DNA of 64,000 nt from Amaurobius ferox (Eukaryota > Arthropoda > Arachnida > Araneae > Amaurobiidae), in assembly GCA_951213105.1 (NCBI GenBank), contig OX578139.1:68520754-68584753 (forward strand), in the 5' to 3' direction. The position numbers were made by a program, and so were the translations under genes. Numbering within the stretch: position 1 is the stretch's first letter; each line of letters starts with the position of its first letter. The notes beneath the pieces were generated by a model. That model had not been told where the DNA came from. It did no database searches and saw only the letters and a program-made list of their open reading frames with translations. Shown piece by piece: positions 11,130-23,064 of this stretch.

Positions 11130-12956
11130 CAGGGTGTCTCATAGAAAGTGATTAGTGGGAGATCTTTTGAACAGTTGGTTGTACACCTGACAAAATCTAT
11201 AGAAAAATAGGCATGCCTTTCATATATGATGAAATCAACTTGGATCATTAAAAACCACTAATTTCAATAGACTCAATAAGTTTCTAACACATTTTTGTCA
11301 CTGTACTTTTCTCACCGAATGAGAGCCCTTATAAAAGAATCAGTAAGAACTCTTGCATGCGGTACAGCAGATGGTGTTTTCGAGTAGCTGGGGCGGGTTC
11401 CGGTAGACCAAGGAAGATGTTGTTCATTAATTACGGCCCAGATACTCACATATGAAAAAGACGAGAAATAAGTTAAAATATATATTAAATCATTTTCCGT
11501 TAGCACACTTTGTCTTCCTAAGCTATATTGTAAATAAAACGAACCTGTTGATTGCAATCGACATACCAGCTTCAGAAGAAGATCTCCAGAAGTATGCCGA
11601 CTTTACGGAAACGACAATAGTATATCTTCACTGCATCTCTATGAGATGGCTTGCAGTTGGCGTAAATTAAAATCCTCTCACAAAGTTCGGAATTACTTAA
11701 CATAATTAAATTAGTTATGTGGCAGAGTTACTTGAATGCTTAAATACAAACTATTAATTAATGATATCTGTCCCGTTTTAATTAATGGTATATGTCTAAG
11801 TTTTAATTAATGGTAACTGTCACATATATAGGACTAGCAGCATACCCGTTCTTCGTACGGAGTATATAATATAAAGAAACTTGAAATTCATAATCATGCC
11901 CAAATTCTTATAGTATACTAAATGACATGTTTAATCAAAATATTCTGTTAAAATATTTAATATAATGCTCCTAAAAAGAAGTTTAAGAATCTCTGTTCTC
12001 GCTATATAAAATTATCTTCATGGACATATCTGAAGAATGAAACATCTTGGACCCCTTATGTAAGCAAATATAAAAAAAAAATATGGAATTGAATCAATAT
12101 ATGCAAAATAAAAGCGTTAAAATTGTATGGGACCCGTACTAATTATATACGCGAATATTAGAAAATATAACCTGTATTAGTAGATTACATGTATAAATTG
12201 AAAATACCAATATACCCGTAATCTTTAAATCTGAAGACAGTCATTTATTCCAATATATGTCAAAATTAAAGTGCTAAAATTATATGGGAAGATATACACG
12301 TACTACTTATAATGTCCGATTATTAGTAGAAGATTTCCTGTTTTGCAATATGAGTCTCAAATGTTTTTTGGTAAAATACAACAGACGACGTAATAAATTG
12401 AATATATAATTAATCCCCTTAATCTTCATACCAGAAGACTGTACTTGATTCCAATATATATGCCAATATATGTCAAAATATATGCCAATATACCTGTACT
12501 ACTTATATTCTCGTAGGTTAGACGATATACCCGTGCATTCCTAGAAGATTACTCGTACAACGTACAATATGCGTGTGTCAGCAATTTTTGCCGCAATAAA
12601 ACAATGGCGTAATAACTTAAAAATATCAATAATCCCTGAATCAATAATTCCGGAAAATATCAATAATAATAATGTTTAAACCTGAAGAGTATAATTGATA
12701 TTATCCAGTCCAAAATGAAATGGCAATGAAATTTATTTTATATACATATCTTCATTATTCAAATCGGAAAGGATTTAATAAAAATCGTCTGCCGCATAAA
12801 CACATTGGATTTAAATCCGTTGATAAGCGACATTATATCATTTGCTTCAAATAAATTGGTAGAAAAAATATCGTCTAAATAGTTATATCAATATAGAACA
12901 TTTGGCGACAGTTTCGTCAAATTAGCGACATTTTAAAAAATCGCCAAATTTATCGC

Positions 12957-12990
12957 CAAGTGGGACTGTAGAACTGACAGTTCCACTTTG
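12957..12990. repeat. Hairpin inside Helitron body
   Basis: 'aagtgggact' and 'agttccactt' face each other across an 11-base loop, giving a 10-bp stem with one G.T pair. The same structure is in the copies near 15484 and 19025. Its role is unknown. Confidence 0.6.
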
Positions 12991-13790
12991 AGACAAATTG
13001 ACGAAATATCATCACAATACTATCCCCTAACAAAAAACAATTAATATCATTTATGTAGCGCAATTTTATCAATTTCAAGATATTTTTATAGATTTGAAAA
13101 CATTTTTATCAATTTGGTGACATTTTAAAAATTCGCTAAATGTATTACTAAGTAGGATGGTTGGTCTGACAGATAAATGCTAACCAAACATCATTTCAGT
13201 ACTCTCTTCTAACAAAACAAAAAAAAATTTCATAGATATGTAGAAGACCCAAGCCACACGACCAACCCGAAGGTTTATGGCAGCTGTTTGTGTGTCGTTT
13301 ATATCAATTTGTCGACATTTCCGTCAATTTGGCAAAGTTTAAGAAAAGTTGTCAAATTAGCGATATCCCTCCAAATTCGTAGCTTTGAATTTGCAGATCT
13401 GAATGAAACATTCTTATCCCGTTTCAATATACTAAATGAAAACACTACAATTGTATTAGAAGATATACCCGCTCTACTCTTTTTCTGTTTCAACAATCGG
13501 CTATATGAATTTATTGGCTAAACACAATATATAAGTTTAGTAGCTAAATACGATATAAGCTTGAAAACTCTTTGCCAAAATAAATGAAATTGATGTACGC
13601 GGTCAGCAATTAATATAATTAAAAGAAAAATCAAACCGTCCATTCATAAGATATACTTTTATATCCATTTATCCATTTATTTATTATTTAAATCGAAAAA
13701 AATAATAAAAACATTAACAAACACATTTAATTTAATTGCGATGCCGAGCAACATGATATATCCTCCTAAAATGTTAAAATTTATTAACCA

Positions 13791-15190
13791 CTAACAGCAC
13801 ACCCGTTGTTCGTACGGAGTGTATAATTTAAAGAAACTTATAGTTCGCAATCATGTGCAAATTCTGTTAAAATATTAAATTCATTGCTCCTAAAGAGAAG
13901 TTTAAGAATATATGTTCTCACTATGCAAAATTATCTTCACGATCAGATCTGAAGAATAAAACATCCTGCCCCCTTTTGTAAGCAAATTTACAGAAGAAAA
14001 AATAGGAATTGAATGAATATATGCAACCCCGTACTAATTATATTGTCGCAGATCAGAAAATATGCCAATGTGTTAGTAGAAGATTACCCGTATTACAATA
14101 TGCGTCTCAAAAATATTTGCCAAAATAAAAGAGATGACGTAATAAATTGAAAACATCAATAATATCCGTACTCTTTATACCAGAAGGTCGTAATTGATTC
14201 CAATATATGCCAATATATATATCAAAACATATGTCAATATACCTGTACTACTTATATTCTCGTAGATTAAAATATATACACGTGTATTTGTAGAAGATTC
14301 GTACTACATACAATATATGAGTTTAAACAATTTTTGTCATAATAAAATAATTGCATAATAACTTGAAAATATCAATAATCCTTGAATCAATAATCCCCGA
14401 AAATATAAATAATAATAATTTTTAAACCTGAAGACCGTAATTGATATTATCCAGTCAAAAATGCTATAAGAAAAATCAAATCGTTCTTTTCTAAAATATA
14501 TTTTTATATCCATTTATTTATTATTCAAATCGAAAAAATAATTATTAAAATTAACAGACAGATTTAATTTAATTGCGTTTCTGAGTAACATGATATAAGA
14601 TAGAATCTTATAACATGTTAAATATGTCATGTCTTAACACATAAACTGCGAAATTAAATAACGATTTTGATTTCTCTATACTTCTCATTGTTCCGTAAAA
14701 GCTTGTTTTAAATAAACCATGAACCATGGAGATAGATTTCCCCTTTAAATCATGTTTCAAACAATTCATGTTTTCAGAAAGTGACTAATTAACGCAAAAA
14801 ATCTCCCATCAAACTCAGAGATTAAATTTTAATTCACTTTCAAACGATTTTCAAGCTTTTCGTTTGGATAAACCACGGAGTTAGGGAGTAGAACTCCTAG
14901 GAAAAAGTTCCGTTTTTCATTAATATCTCGACAACCCCAGGTCTTAGAAACTCGAAACTTGGACAAAATTTATGGGGGGATATTTCAAGGCTATTCACCA
15001 AATTTCATTAAATTCGGTTTAGCCGTTTTTCCGTGATGATGGGACAAACGAAAATTTCGTTTTTTACTAATATCTCGAGAACCACTGGTCGTAGAAACTC
15101 AAAACACGGATATAATTTTAAGTGGGGCAATTTCTGGGCTACCCACAAAATTTCATCAAATTCGGTTCAGCCGTTCTCCCGTGATGGTGT

Positions 15191-15244
<54 letters not shown>

Positions 15245-15266
15245 TTTTCATTTTTATTTATATAGA
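13791..15266 (-). mobile_element. Inner Helitron module with decayed TTAG end
   Basis: On the minus strand this 1.48-kb module starts TC at 15266 and finishes TTAG at 13791, after a hairpin ACAC(T)CCGT / ACGGGTGT. The sequence around the end aligns with the true 3' end at 11834. It looks like an older Helitron end that lost its CTAG, so the longer element now runs past it to the distal CTAG. The same internal end is at 16321 and 20054. Confidence 0.7.
15195..15244 (+). repeat. (CAGA)n microsatellite next to Helitron 5' end
   Basis: About a dozen perfect CAGA units lie some 20 bp inside the TC terminus. Equivalent tracts are at 17726-17772 and 21449-21507, with different unit numbers. Confidence 0.95.
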
Positions 15267-17718
15267 TATACATATCTTCATTATTCAAATCAGAAAGGAT
15301 TTAATAAAAATCGTCTGCCGCATAAACACATTGGATTTAAATCCGTTGCTAAGCGACATGATATCATTTGCTTCAAATAAATTGGTAGAAAAAATATCGT
15401 CTAAATAGTTATATTTCTATGGAACATTTGGCGACAGTTTCGTCAAATTAGCGACATTTTAAAAAATCGCCAAATTTATCGCCAAGTGGGACTGTAGAAC
15501 TGACAGTTCCACTTTGCGACAAATTGACGAAATATCATCACAATACTATCCCCTAACAACAAACAATTAATATCATTTATGTAGCGCAATTTTATCAATT
15601 TCAAGATATTTTTATAGATTTGAAAACATTTTTATCAATTTGGTGACATTTTAAAAATTCGCTAAATGTATTACTAAGTAGGATGGTTGGTCTGACAGAT
15701 AAATGCTAACCAAACATCATTTCAGTACTCTCTTCTAACAAAACAAAACAAAAAAAAAACATTGATATGTAGAAGACCCAAGCCACACGACCAACCCGAA
15801 GATTTATGGCAGCTGTTTGTGTGTCGTTTATATCAATTTGGCGACATTTCCGTCAATTTGGCAATGTTTAAGAAAAGTTGTCAAATTAGCGATATCCCTC
15901 CAAATTCGTAGCTTTGAATTTGCAGATCTGAATGAAACATTCTTATCCCGTTTCAATATACTAAATGAAAACACTACAATTGTATTAGAAGATATACCCG
16001 CTCTACTGTTTTTCTGTTTCAACAATCGGCTATATGAATTTATTGGCTAAACACAATATATGAGTTTAGTAGCTAAATGCGATATAAGCTTGAAAACTCT
16101 TTGCCAAAATAAATGAAATTGATGTACGCAGTCAGCAATTAATATAATTAAAAGAAAAATCAAACCGTCCATTCATAAGATATACTTTTATATCCATTTA
16201 TCCATTTATTTATTATTTAAATCGAAAAAAAATAATAAAAACATTAACAAACACATTTAATTTAATTGCGATGCCGAGCAACATGATATATCCTCCTAAA
16301 ATGTTAAAATTTATTAACCACTAATAGCACACCCGTTATTCGTACGGAGTGTATAATTTAAAGAAACTTAAAGTTCGCAATCATGTGCAAGTTCTGTTAA
16401 AATATTAAATTTATTGCTCCTAAAGAGAAGTTTAAGAATATATGTTCTCACTATGCAAAATTATCTTCACAATCAGATCTGAAGAATAAAACATCCTGCC
16501 CCCTTTTTTAAGCAAATTTACAGAAGAAAAAATAGGAATTGAATGAATATATGCAACCCCGTACTAATTATATTGTCGCAGATCAGAAAATATGCCAATG
16601 TGTTAGTAGAAGATTACCCGTATTACAATATGCGTCTCAAAAATATTTGCCAAAATAAAAGAGATGACGTAATAAATTGAAAACATCAATAATATCCGTA
16701 CTCTTTATACCAGAAGGTCGTAATTGATTCCAATATATGCCAATATATATCAAAACATATGTCAATATACCTGTACTACTTATATTCTCGTAGATTAAAA
16801 GATATACACGTGTATTTGTAGAAGATTCGTACAACATACAATATATGAGTTTAAACAATTTTTGTCATAATAAAATAATTGCATAATAACTTGAAAATAT
16901 CAATAATCCTTGAATCAATAATCCCCGAAAATATAAATAATAATAATTTTTAAACCTGAAGACCGTAATTGATATTATCCAGTCAAAAATGCTATAAGAA
17001 AAATCAAATCGTTCTTTTCTAAAATATATTTTTATATCCATTTATTTATTATTCAAATCGAAAAAATAATTATTAAAATTAACAGACAGATTTAATTTAA
17101 TTGCGTTTCTGAGTAACATGATATAAGATAGAATCTTATAACATGTTAAATATGTCATGTCTTATAACATAAACTGCGAAATTAAATAACGATTTTGATT
17201 TCTCTCTACTTCTCATTGTTCCGTAAAAGCTTGTTTTAAATAAACCATGAACCATGGAGATAGATTTCCCCTTTAAATCATGTTTCAAACAATTCATGTT
17301 TTCAGAAAGTGACTAATTAACGCAAAAAATTTCCCATCAAACTCAGAGATTAAATTTTAATTCACTTTCAAACGATTTTCAAGCTTTTCGTTTGGATAAA
17401 CCACGGAGTTAGGGAGTAGAACTCCAAGGAAAAAGTTCCGTTTTTCATTAATATCTCGACAACCCCAGGTCTTAGAAACTCGAAACTTGGACAAAAGTTA
17501 TGGGGGGATATTTCAAGGCTATTCACCAAATTTCATTAAATTCGGTTCAGCCGTTTTTCCGTGATGATGAGACAAACGAAAATTTCGTTTTTTACTAATA
17601 TCTCGAGAACCACTGGTCGTAGAAACTCAAAACACAGATATAATTTTAAGTGGGGCTATTTCTGGGCTACCCACAAAATTTCATCAAATTCGGTTCAGCC
17701 GTTCTCCCGTGATGGTGT

Positions 17719-17772
<54 letters not shown>

Positions 17773-17794
17773 TTTTCATTTTTATTTATATAGA
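15267..17794 (-). repeat. Helitron tandem block, second copy
   Basis: This is the second copy of the 2.53-kb block. It joins the TC end of the first copy directly at 15266/15267, with 'tatacatatc' following 'atataga'. Its own TC end (17794) abuts host sequence. The CTAG-bearing head (11834-12740) is present only once in the concatemer. Confidence 0.88.
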
Positions 17795-17924
17795 TTATAT
17801 TACAGCAAAGTTTTTTTTCAGTTAGATCAAATGCTGTGTGGGTAAAATTTTTGTAATTGATTTTTTCGATAGAGGGGCTGTATAGAAAGTTAATTTTCTT
17901 AACTTTCTACAAAAATATGATACA
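17795..17924 (+). repeat. Right-arm piece of TIR unit 1 between two Helitrons
   Basis: This matches 22861-22990 nearly base for base ('tacagcaaag', 'cgatagaggggctgtatag', 'caaaaatatgatac'). It is the right inverted arm of the long-TIR transposon, left as a 130-bp island between two independent Helitron insertions. Confidence 0.92.
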
Positions 17925-20900
17925 CTAGCAGCATACCCGTTCTTCCTACGGAGTATATAATATAAAGAAACTTGAAATTCATAATCATGCCCAAATTCTT
18001 ATAGTATACTAAATGACATGTTTAATCAAAATATTCTGTTAAAATATTTAATATAATGCTCCTAAAAAGAAGTTTAAGAATCTCTGTTCTCGCTATATAA
18101 AATTATCTTCATGGACATATCTGAAGAATAAAACATCTTGGACCTCTTATGTAAGCAAATATAAAAAAAAATATGGAATTGAATCAATATATACAAAATA
18201 AAAGCGTTAAAATTGTATGGGACCCGTACTAATTATATACGCGAATATTAGAAAATATAACCTGTATTAGTAGATTACATGTATAAATTGAAAATACCAA
18301 TAAACCCATAATCTTTAAATCTGAAGACAGTCATTTATTCCAATATATGTCAAAATTAAAGTGCTAAAATTATATGGGAAGATATACACGTACTACTTAT
18401 AATGTCCGATTATTAGAAGACGATTACCCGTTTTGCAATATGAGTCACAAATGTTTTTTGGTAAAATACAACAGACGACGTAATAAATCGAATATATAAT
18501 TAATCCCCTTAATCTTCATACCAGAAGACTGTACTTGATTCCAATATATATGCCAATATACCTGTACTACTTATATTCTCGTAGGTTAGAAGATATACCC
18601 GTGCATTCCTAGAAGATTACTCGTACAACGTACAACATGCGTGTGTCAGGAATTTTTGCCGCAATAAAACAATGGCGTAATAACTTAAAAATATCAATAA
18701 TCCCTGAATCAATAATTCCGGAAAATATGAATAATAATAATGTTTAATCCTGAAGAGTATAATTGATATTATCCAGTCCAAAATGAAATGGCAATGAAAT
18801 TTATTTTATATACATATCTTCATTATTCAAATCGGAAAGGATTTAATAAAAATCGTCTGCCGCATAAACACATTGGATTTAAATCCGTTGCTAAGCGACA
18901 TGATATCATTTGCTTCAAATAAATTGGTAGAAAAAATATCGTCTAAATAGTTATATTTCTATTGAACATTTGGAGACAGTTTCGTCAAATTAGCGACATT
19001 TTAAAAAATCGCCAAATTTATCGCCAAGTGGGACTGTAGAACTGACAGTTCCACTTTGCGACAAATTGACGAAATATCATCACAATACTATCCCCTAACA
19101 AAAAACAATTAATATCATTTATGTAGCGCAATTTTATCAATTTGAAGATATTTTTATAGATTTGAAAACATTTTTATCAATTTGGTGACATTTTAAAAAT
19201 TCGCTAAATGTATTACTAAGTAGGATGGTCGGTCTGACAGATAAATGCTAACCAAACATCATTTCAGTACTCTCTTCTAACAAAACAAAAAAAATTTCAT
19301 TGATATGTAGAAGACCCAAGCCACACGACCAACCCGAAGGTTTATGACAGCTGTTTCTGTTGTTGTTGAAACCCAGACCGTCCGACCTACCAGAAAGGTG
19401 TAAGGTAACTGTTTGGACGGTCGGGAAGTGCCACCCAATTTAGACCGGAACCCAGTGGGGGAGGCATCCACAGGGACCGTACCCTCCTTCCCCTACCACC
19501 AACCTCTCGGAAAGACTTTCGGACCCACATGTTTAACGTGATCGTACTCCGCATGAACACGGCGGCAGTTCTGGCAGTGGCTGGAATCGAACCTAGGCCT
19601 ACCGAGTGCAACTCCTAACCAATGGGCTACCGCTGTCCCTCCAAATTCGTAGCTTTGAATTTGCAGATCTGAATGAAACATTCTTATCCCATTTCAATAT
19701 ACTAAATGAAAACACTACAATTGTATTAGAAGATATACCCGCTCTACTCTTTTTCTGTTTCAACAATCGGCTATATGCATTTATTGGCTAAACACAATAT
19801 ATGAGTTTAGTAGCTAAATACGATATAAGCTTGAAAACTCTTTGCCAAAATAAATGCAATTGATGTACGCAGTCAGCAATTAATATAATTAAAAGAAAAA
19901 TCAAACCGTCCATTCATAAGATATACTTTTATATCCATTTATTTATTATTTAAATCGAAAAAAAATAATAAAAACATTAACAAACACATTTAATTTAATT
20001 GCGATGCCGAGCAACATGATATATCCTCCTAAAATGTTAAAATTTATTAACCACTAACAGCACACCCGTTATTCGTACGGAGTGTATAATTTAAAGAAAC
20101 TTAAAGTTCGCAATCATGTGCAAATTCTGTTAAAATATTAAATTTATTGCTCCTAAAGAGAAGTTTAAGAATATATGTTCTCACTATGCAAAATTATCTT
20201 CACGATCAGATCTGAAGAATAAAACATCCTGCCCCCTTTTGTAAGCAAATTTACAGAAGAAAAAATAGGAATTGAATGAATATATGCAACCCCGTACTAA
20301 TTATATTGTCGCAGATCAGAAAATATGCCAATGTGTTAGTGGAAGATTACCCGTATTACAATATGCGTCTCAACAATATTTGCCAAAATAAAAGAGATGA
20401 CGTAATAAATTGAAAACATCAATAATATCCGTACTCTTTATACCAGAAAGTCGTAATTGATTCCAGCCAATATATATCAAAACATATGTCAATATACCTG
20501 TACTACTTATATTCTCGTAGATTAAAAGATATACACGTGTATTTGTAGAAGATTCGTACAACATACAATATATGAGTTTAAACAATTTTTGTCATAATAA
20601 AATAATTGCATAATAACTTGAAAATATCAATAATCCTTGAATCAATAATCCCCGAAAATATAAATAATAATAATTTTTAAACCTGAAGACCGTAATTGAT
20701 ATTATCCAGTCAAAAATGCTATAAGAAAAATCAAATCGTTCTTTTCTAAAATATATTTTTATATCCATTTATTTATTATTCAAATCGAAAAAATAATTAT
20801 TAAAATTAACAGACAGATTTAATTTAATTGCGTTTCTGAGTAACATGATATAAGATAGAATCTTATAACATGTTAAATATGTCATGTCTTATAACATAAA

Positions 20901-21445
20901 CTGCGAAATTAAATAACGATTTTGATTTCTCTATACTTCTCATTGTTCCGTAAAAGCGTGTTTTAAATAAACCATGAACCATGGAGATAGATTTCCCCTT
21001 TAAATCATGTTTCAAGCAATTCATGTTTTCAGAAAGTGACTAATTAACGCAAACAATCTCCCATCAAACTCAGAGATTAAATTTTAATTCACTTTCAAAC
21101 GATTTTCAAGCTTTTCGTTTGGATAAACCACGGAGTTAGGGAGTAGAACTCCTAGGAAAAAGTTCCGTTTTTCATTAATATCTCGACAACCCCAGGTCTT
21201 AGAAACTCGAAACTTGGACAAAATTTATGGGGGGATATTTCAAGGCTATTCACCAAATTTCATTAAATTCGGTTCAGCCGTTTTTTCGTGATGATGAGAC
21301 AAACGAAAATTTCGTTTTTTACTAATATCTCGAGAACCACTGGTCGTAGAAACTCAAAACACGGATATAATTTTAAGTGGGGCTATTTCTGGGCTACCCA
21401 CAAAATTTCATCAAATTCGGTTCAGCCGTTCTCCCGTGATGGTGT

Positions 21446-21507
<62 letters not shown>

Positions 21508-21529
21508 TTTTCATTTTTATTTATATAGA
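17925..21529 (-). mobile_element. Helitron, single copy with SINE inside
   Basis: On the minus strand TC (21528-21529) follows A and CTAG (17925-17928) precedes T, with the same ATAC/GTAT hairpin near the end. The tandem neighbour at 22985-23000 reads gataca|ttatttaaat, the exact empty site, so there is no target duplication. The content parallels the concatemer (head 17925-18811, block 18812-21529) with an internal TTAG end at 20054. A SINE (19358-19635) has replaced about 76 bp. There is no Rep/helicase, so it is non-autonomous. Confidence 0.9.
19358..19635 (-). mobile_element. SINE family 1 inside Helitron
   Basis: Read on the minus strand it has a tRNA-like head with A-box-like 'tagcccattggttag' and B-box 'ggttcgattcc' and ends in (CAA)n. 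SINEs are copied by a partner LINE after RNA polymerase III transcription. Compared with the other Helitron copies (15811-15901), about 76 bp of target are missing at the insertion point, and only CTGT is shared by the two flanks. Confidence 0.85.
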
Positions 21530-21603
21530 TTATTTAAATCACTATTTCATTACTTCCGACCTTATATAAAGAGATGTGGTTATTTTTTCAGTGTAGTGTT
21601 ATA

Positions 21604-23064
21604 CAGGGTGTTCCAAAGGAAGTGATCAATGGAAGATTTTTGGAATCGTTGGTTGTACACTTATAGTTCTAAGTGCAAAAATGATTTAAATAATATAGGA
21701 AGTTAAAAAATAGTTATTAAAATGCAGTATCGTATTTTTGTAAAAAGTTAAGATAATTAAATTTTAATACAGCCCCTATATCGAAAACAGTCGAATTGCA
21801 AATCTGTTGTTAATACTCATTTATTCAAACTAAATATATTTAGTTTTTACAAGCTCAAATTTAGTACGAAATAATTTGTCGAACTTCCAGACTCACACCA
21901 ATTTACTGTGACTTTTCGGTATTTTTTAATCAACAAAATTCATGAATCCAGGGACATTCACAAATTGAATTGAAATACAGAAATCTTTTAACGGGGTTTA
22001 AAAATATAGTTCACGATTTATTTTTTAAACTATTAAAGACAAGCAGGCCATGCCAGTTAAACATTAGTTTAGCACTTAAATAAGATTAAATGAAACAGGT
22101 TACTGCGACTTTGCCAGCCTGTCAAATATTTTACTGACAAAATCGTTGGAGAAATAGGCATGCCTTTCATCTACGATGAAATGAACTTGGATCATTAAAA
22201 ACCACTGTTTTCAGTAGACTTAACAAGTTTCTAATACATTTTTGTCACTGTACTTTTCCCACCAGAATGAGAGCCCTTATAGAAGAATCAGTAAGAACTC
22301 TTGCATGCGGTACAGCAGATGGTGTGTTCAAGTAGACTGGGGCGGGTTCCGGTAGACCAAAAAGAATGTTTTTCATTATTTACGGCCCACATAGTCACAT
22401 ATGAAAAAGACGAGAAATAAGTTAAAATGTATATTACATCATTTTCCGTTAGCACCCTTTGCCTTCCTAAGCTATATTGTAAATAAAACGAACCTATTGA
22501 TTGCAATCGACATACCAGCTTCAGAAGAAGATCTCCAGAAGTATACCGACTTTACGGAAACGACAATAGTATTTCTTCACTGTATCTTTATGAGATGGCT
22601 TGCAGTTGGCGTAAATCAAAATCTTCTCACATAGTTCGGAATTACTTAACATAATTAAATCTAGTTATGTGGCAGAGTTACTTGAATGCTTAAATACAAA
22701 CTATGAATCCACATAATAATGACATAATATCTTTATCTGCATGAAATAAATTTGAAGAAGCGGTAAAAATTTTAATAACTATATGCTATCAAAGCTGATT
22801 TATAGATTTCCTATTTTTTCCCAATACAGGTTTTAATTAATGATAACTGTCACATTGGATCATATTACAGCAAAGATTTTTTTTCAGTTAGATCAAATAC
22901 TGTACGGGTATAATTTTTGTATTTGATTTTTTCGATAGAGGGGCTGTATAGAAAGTTAATTTTCTTAACTTTCTACAAAAATATGATACATTATTTAAAT
23001 TACTATTCCATTACTTCCGACCTTATATAAAGAGATGCGGTTATTTTTTCAGTGTAGTGTTATA
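21604..23064 (+). mobile_element. Long-TIR DNA transposon, tandem unit 2
   Basis: The left end is cagggtgttcc at 21604. The left arm (to about 21793) is the reverse complement of the right arm around 22918-22990. The unit carries the empty sites for both Helitrons (22858-22860 and 22990/22991). The period to unit 3 is 1,461 bp. It ends in the 35-bp leader instead of a proper right terminus. Confidence 0.85.

Larger units (their letters stand above)
12741..15266 (-). repeat. Helitron tandem block, first copy
   Basis: This matches 15267-17794 over its full length with scattered substitutions and small indels (about 1-2 per cent by eye), and 18812-21529 apart from a SINE. It carries a 77-codon frame (13288-13521) also open at 15817-16050, with no recognisable motif. 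It is kept open by recent duplication, so it is not called a gene. Confidence 0.88.
11834..17794 (-). mobile_element. Helitron concatemer inserted as one unit
   Basis: On the minus strand the insertion starts TC (17793-17794) after A and ends CTAG (11834-11837) before T, the Helitron signature. A terminal hairpin lies just inside the 3' end: stem ATAC(T)CCGT / ACGGGTAT. The undisrupted tandem units (near 22859 and 24307) read gga|tcatattacag at this place, so host DNA is interrupted at a single A|T. Inside, a 2.53-kb block is present twice (12741-15266 and 15267-17794), and the first block ends exactly at a TC terminus. No Rep/helicase coding sequence was found, so the element is non-autonomous. 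Confidence 0.87.
11130..21603 (+). mobile_element. Long-TIR DNA transposon, tandem unit 1 (split by two Helitrons)
   Basis: The unit begins TA|cagggtgtctcatag at 11130. Its own sequence is 11130-11833, 17795-17924 and 21530-21603; the rest is Helitron. Compared with units 2 and 3 it lacks about 0.5 kb near the left arm and about 130 bp near 11750. It ends in a copy of the 35-bp leader that precedes unit 1 itself, so the tandem arrangement arose by duplication rather than by fresh insertion. No transposase was recognised; the conserved 70-80-codon frames on both strands are shared only by recent copies. Confidence 0.8.

Noticed and set aside
13288..13521. 77-codon frame conserved in Helitron copies (also 15817 and, partly, 19606)
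   Set aside because: Conservation is explained by recent duplication; the opposite strand is equally open (13299-13496), and no Rep or helicase motif is present.
15195..15244. (CAGA)n as a CRISPR-like or functional direct repeat
   Set aside because: There are no spacers; it is a plain microsatellite at the Helitron 5' end.
11834..21529. First reading of these elements as RTE-type LINE fragments, because of the tract next to 'tttatttatatagat'
   Set aside because: Empty-site comparison shows A|T insertion without duplication, TC and CTAG ends and a terminal hairpin, which fit Helitrons and not LINEs.
22401..22634. 72-77-codon frames shared by the three TIR units on both strands
   Set aside because: Both strands are open over the same stretch in recent copies, and neither shows a transposase motif.
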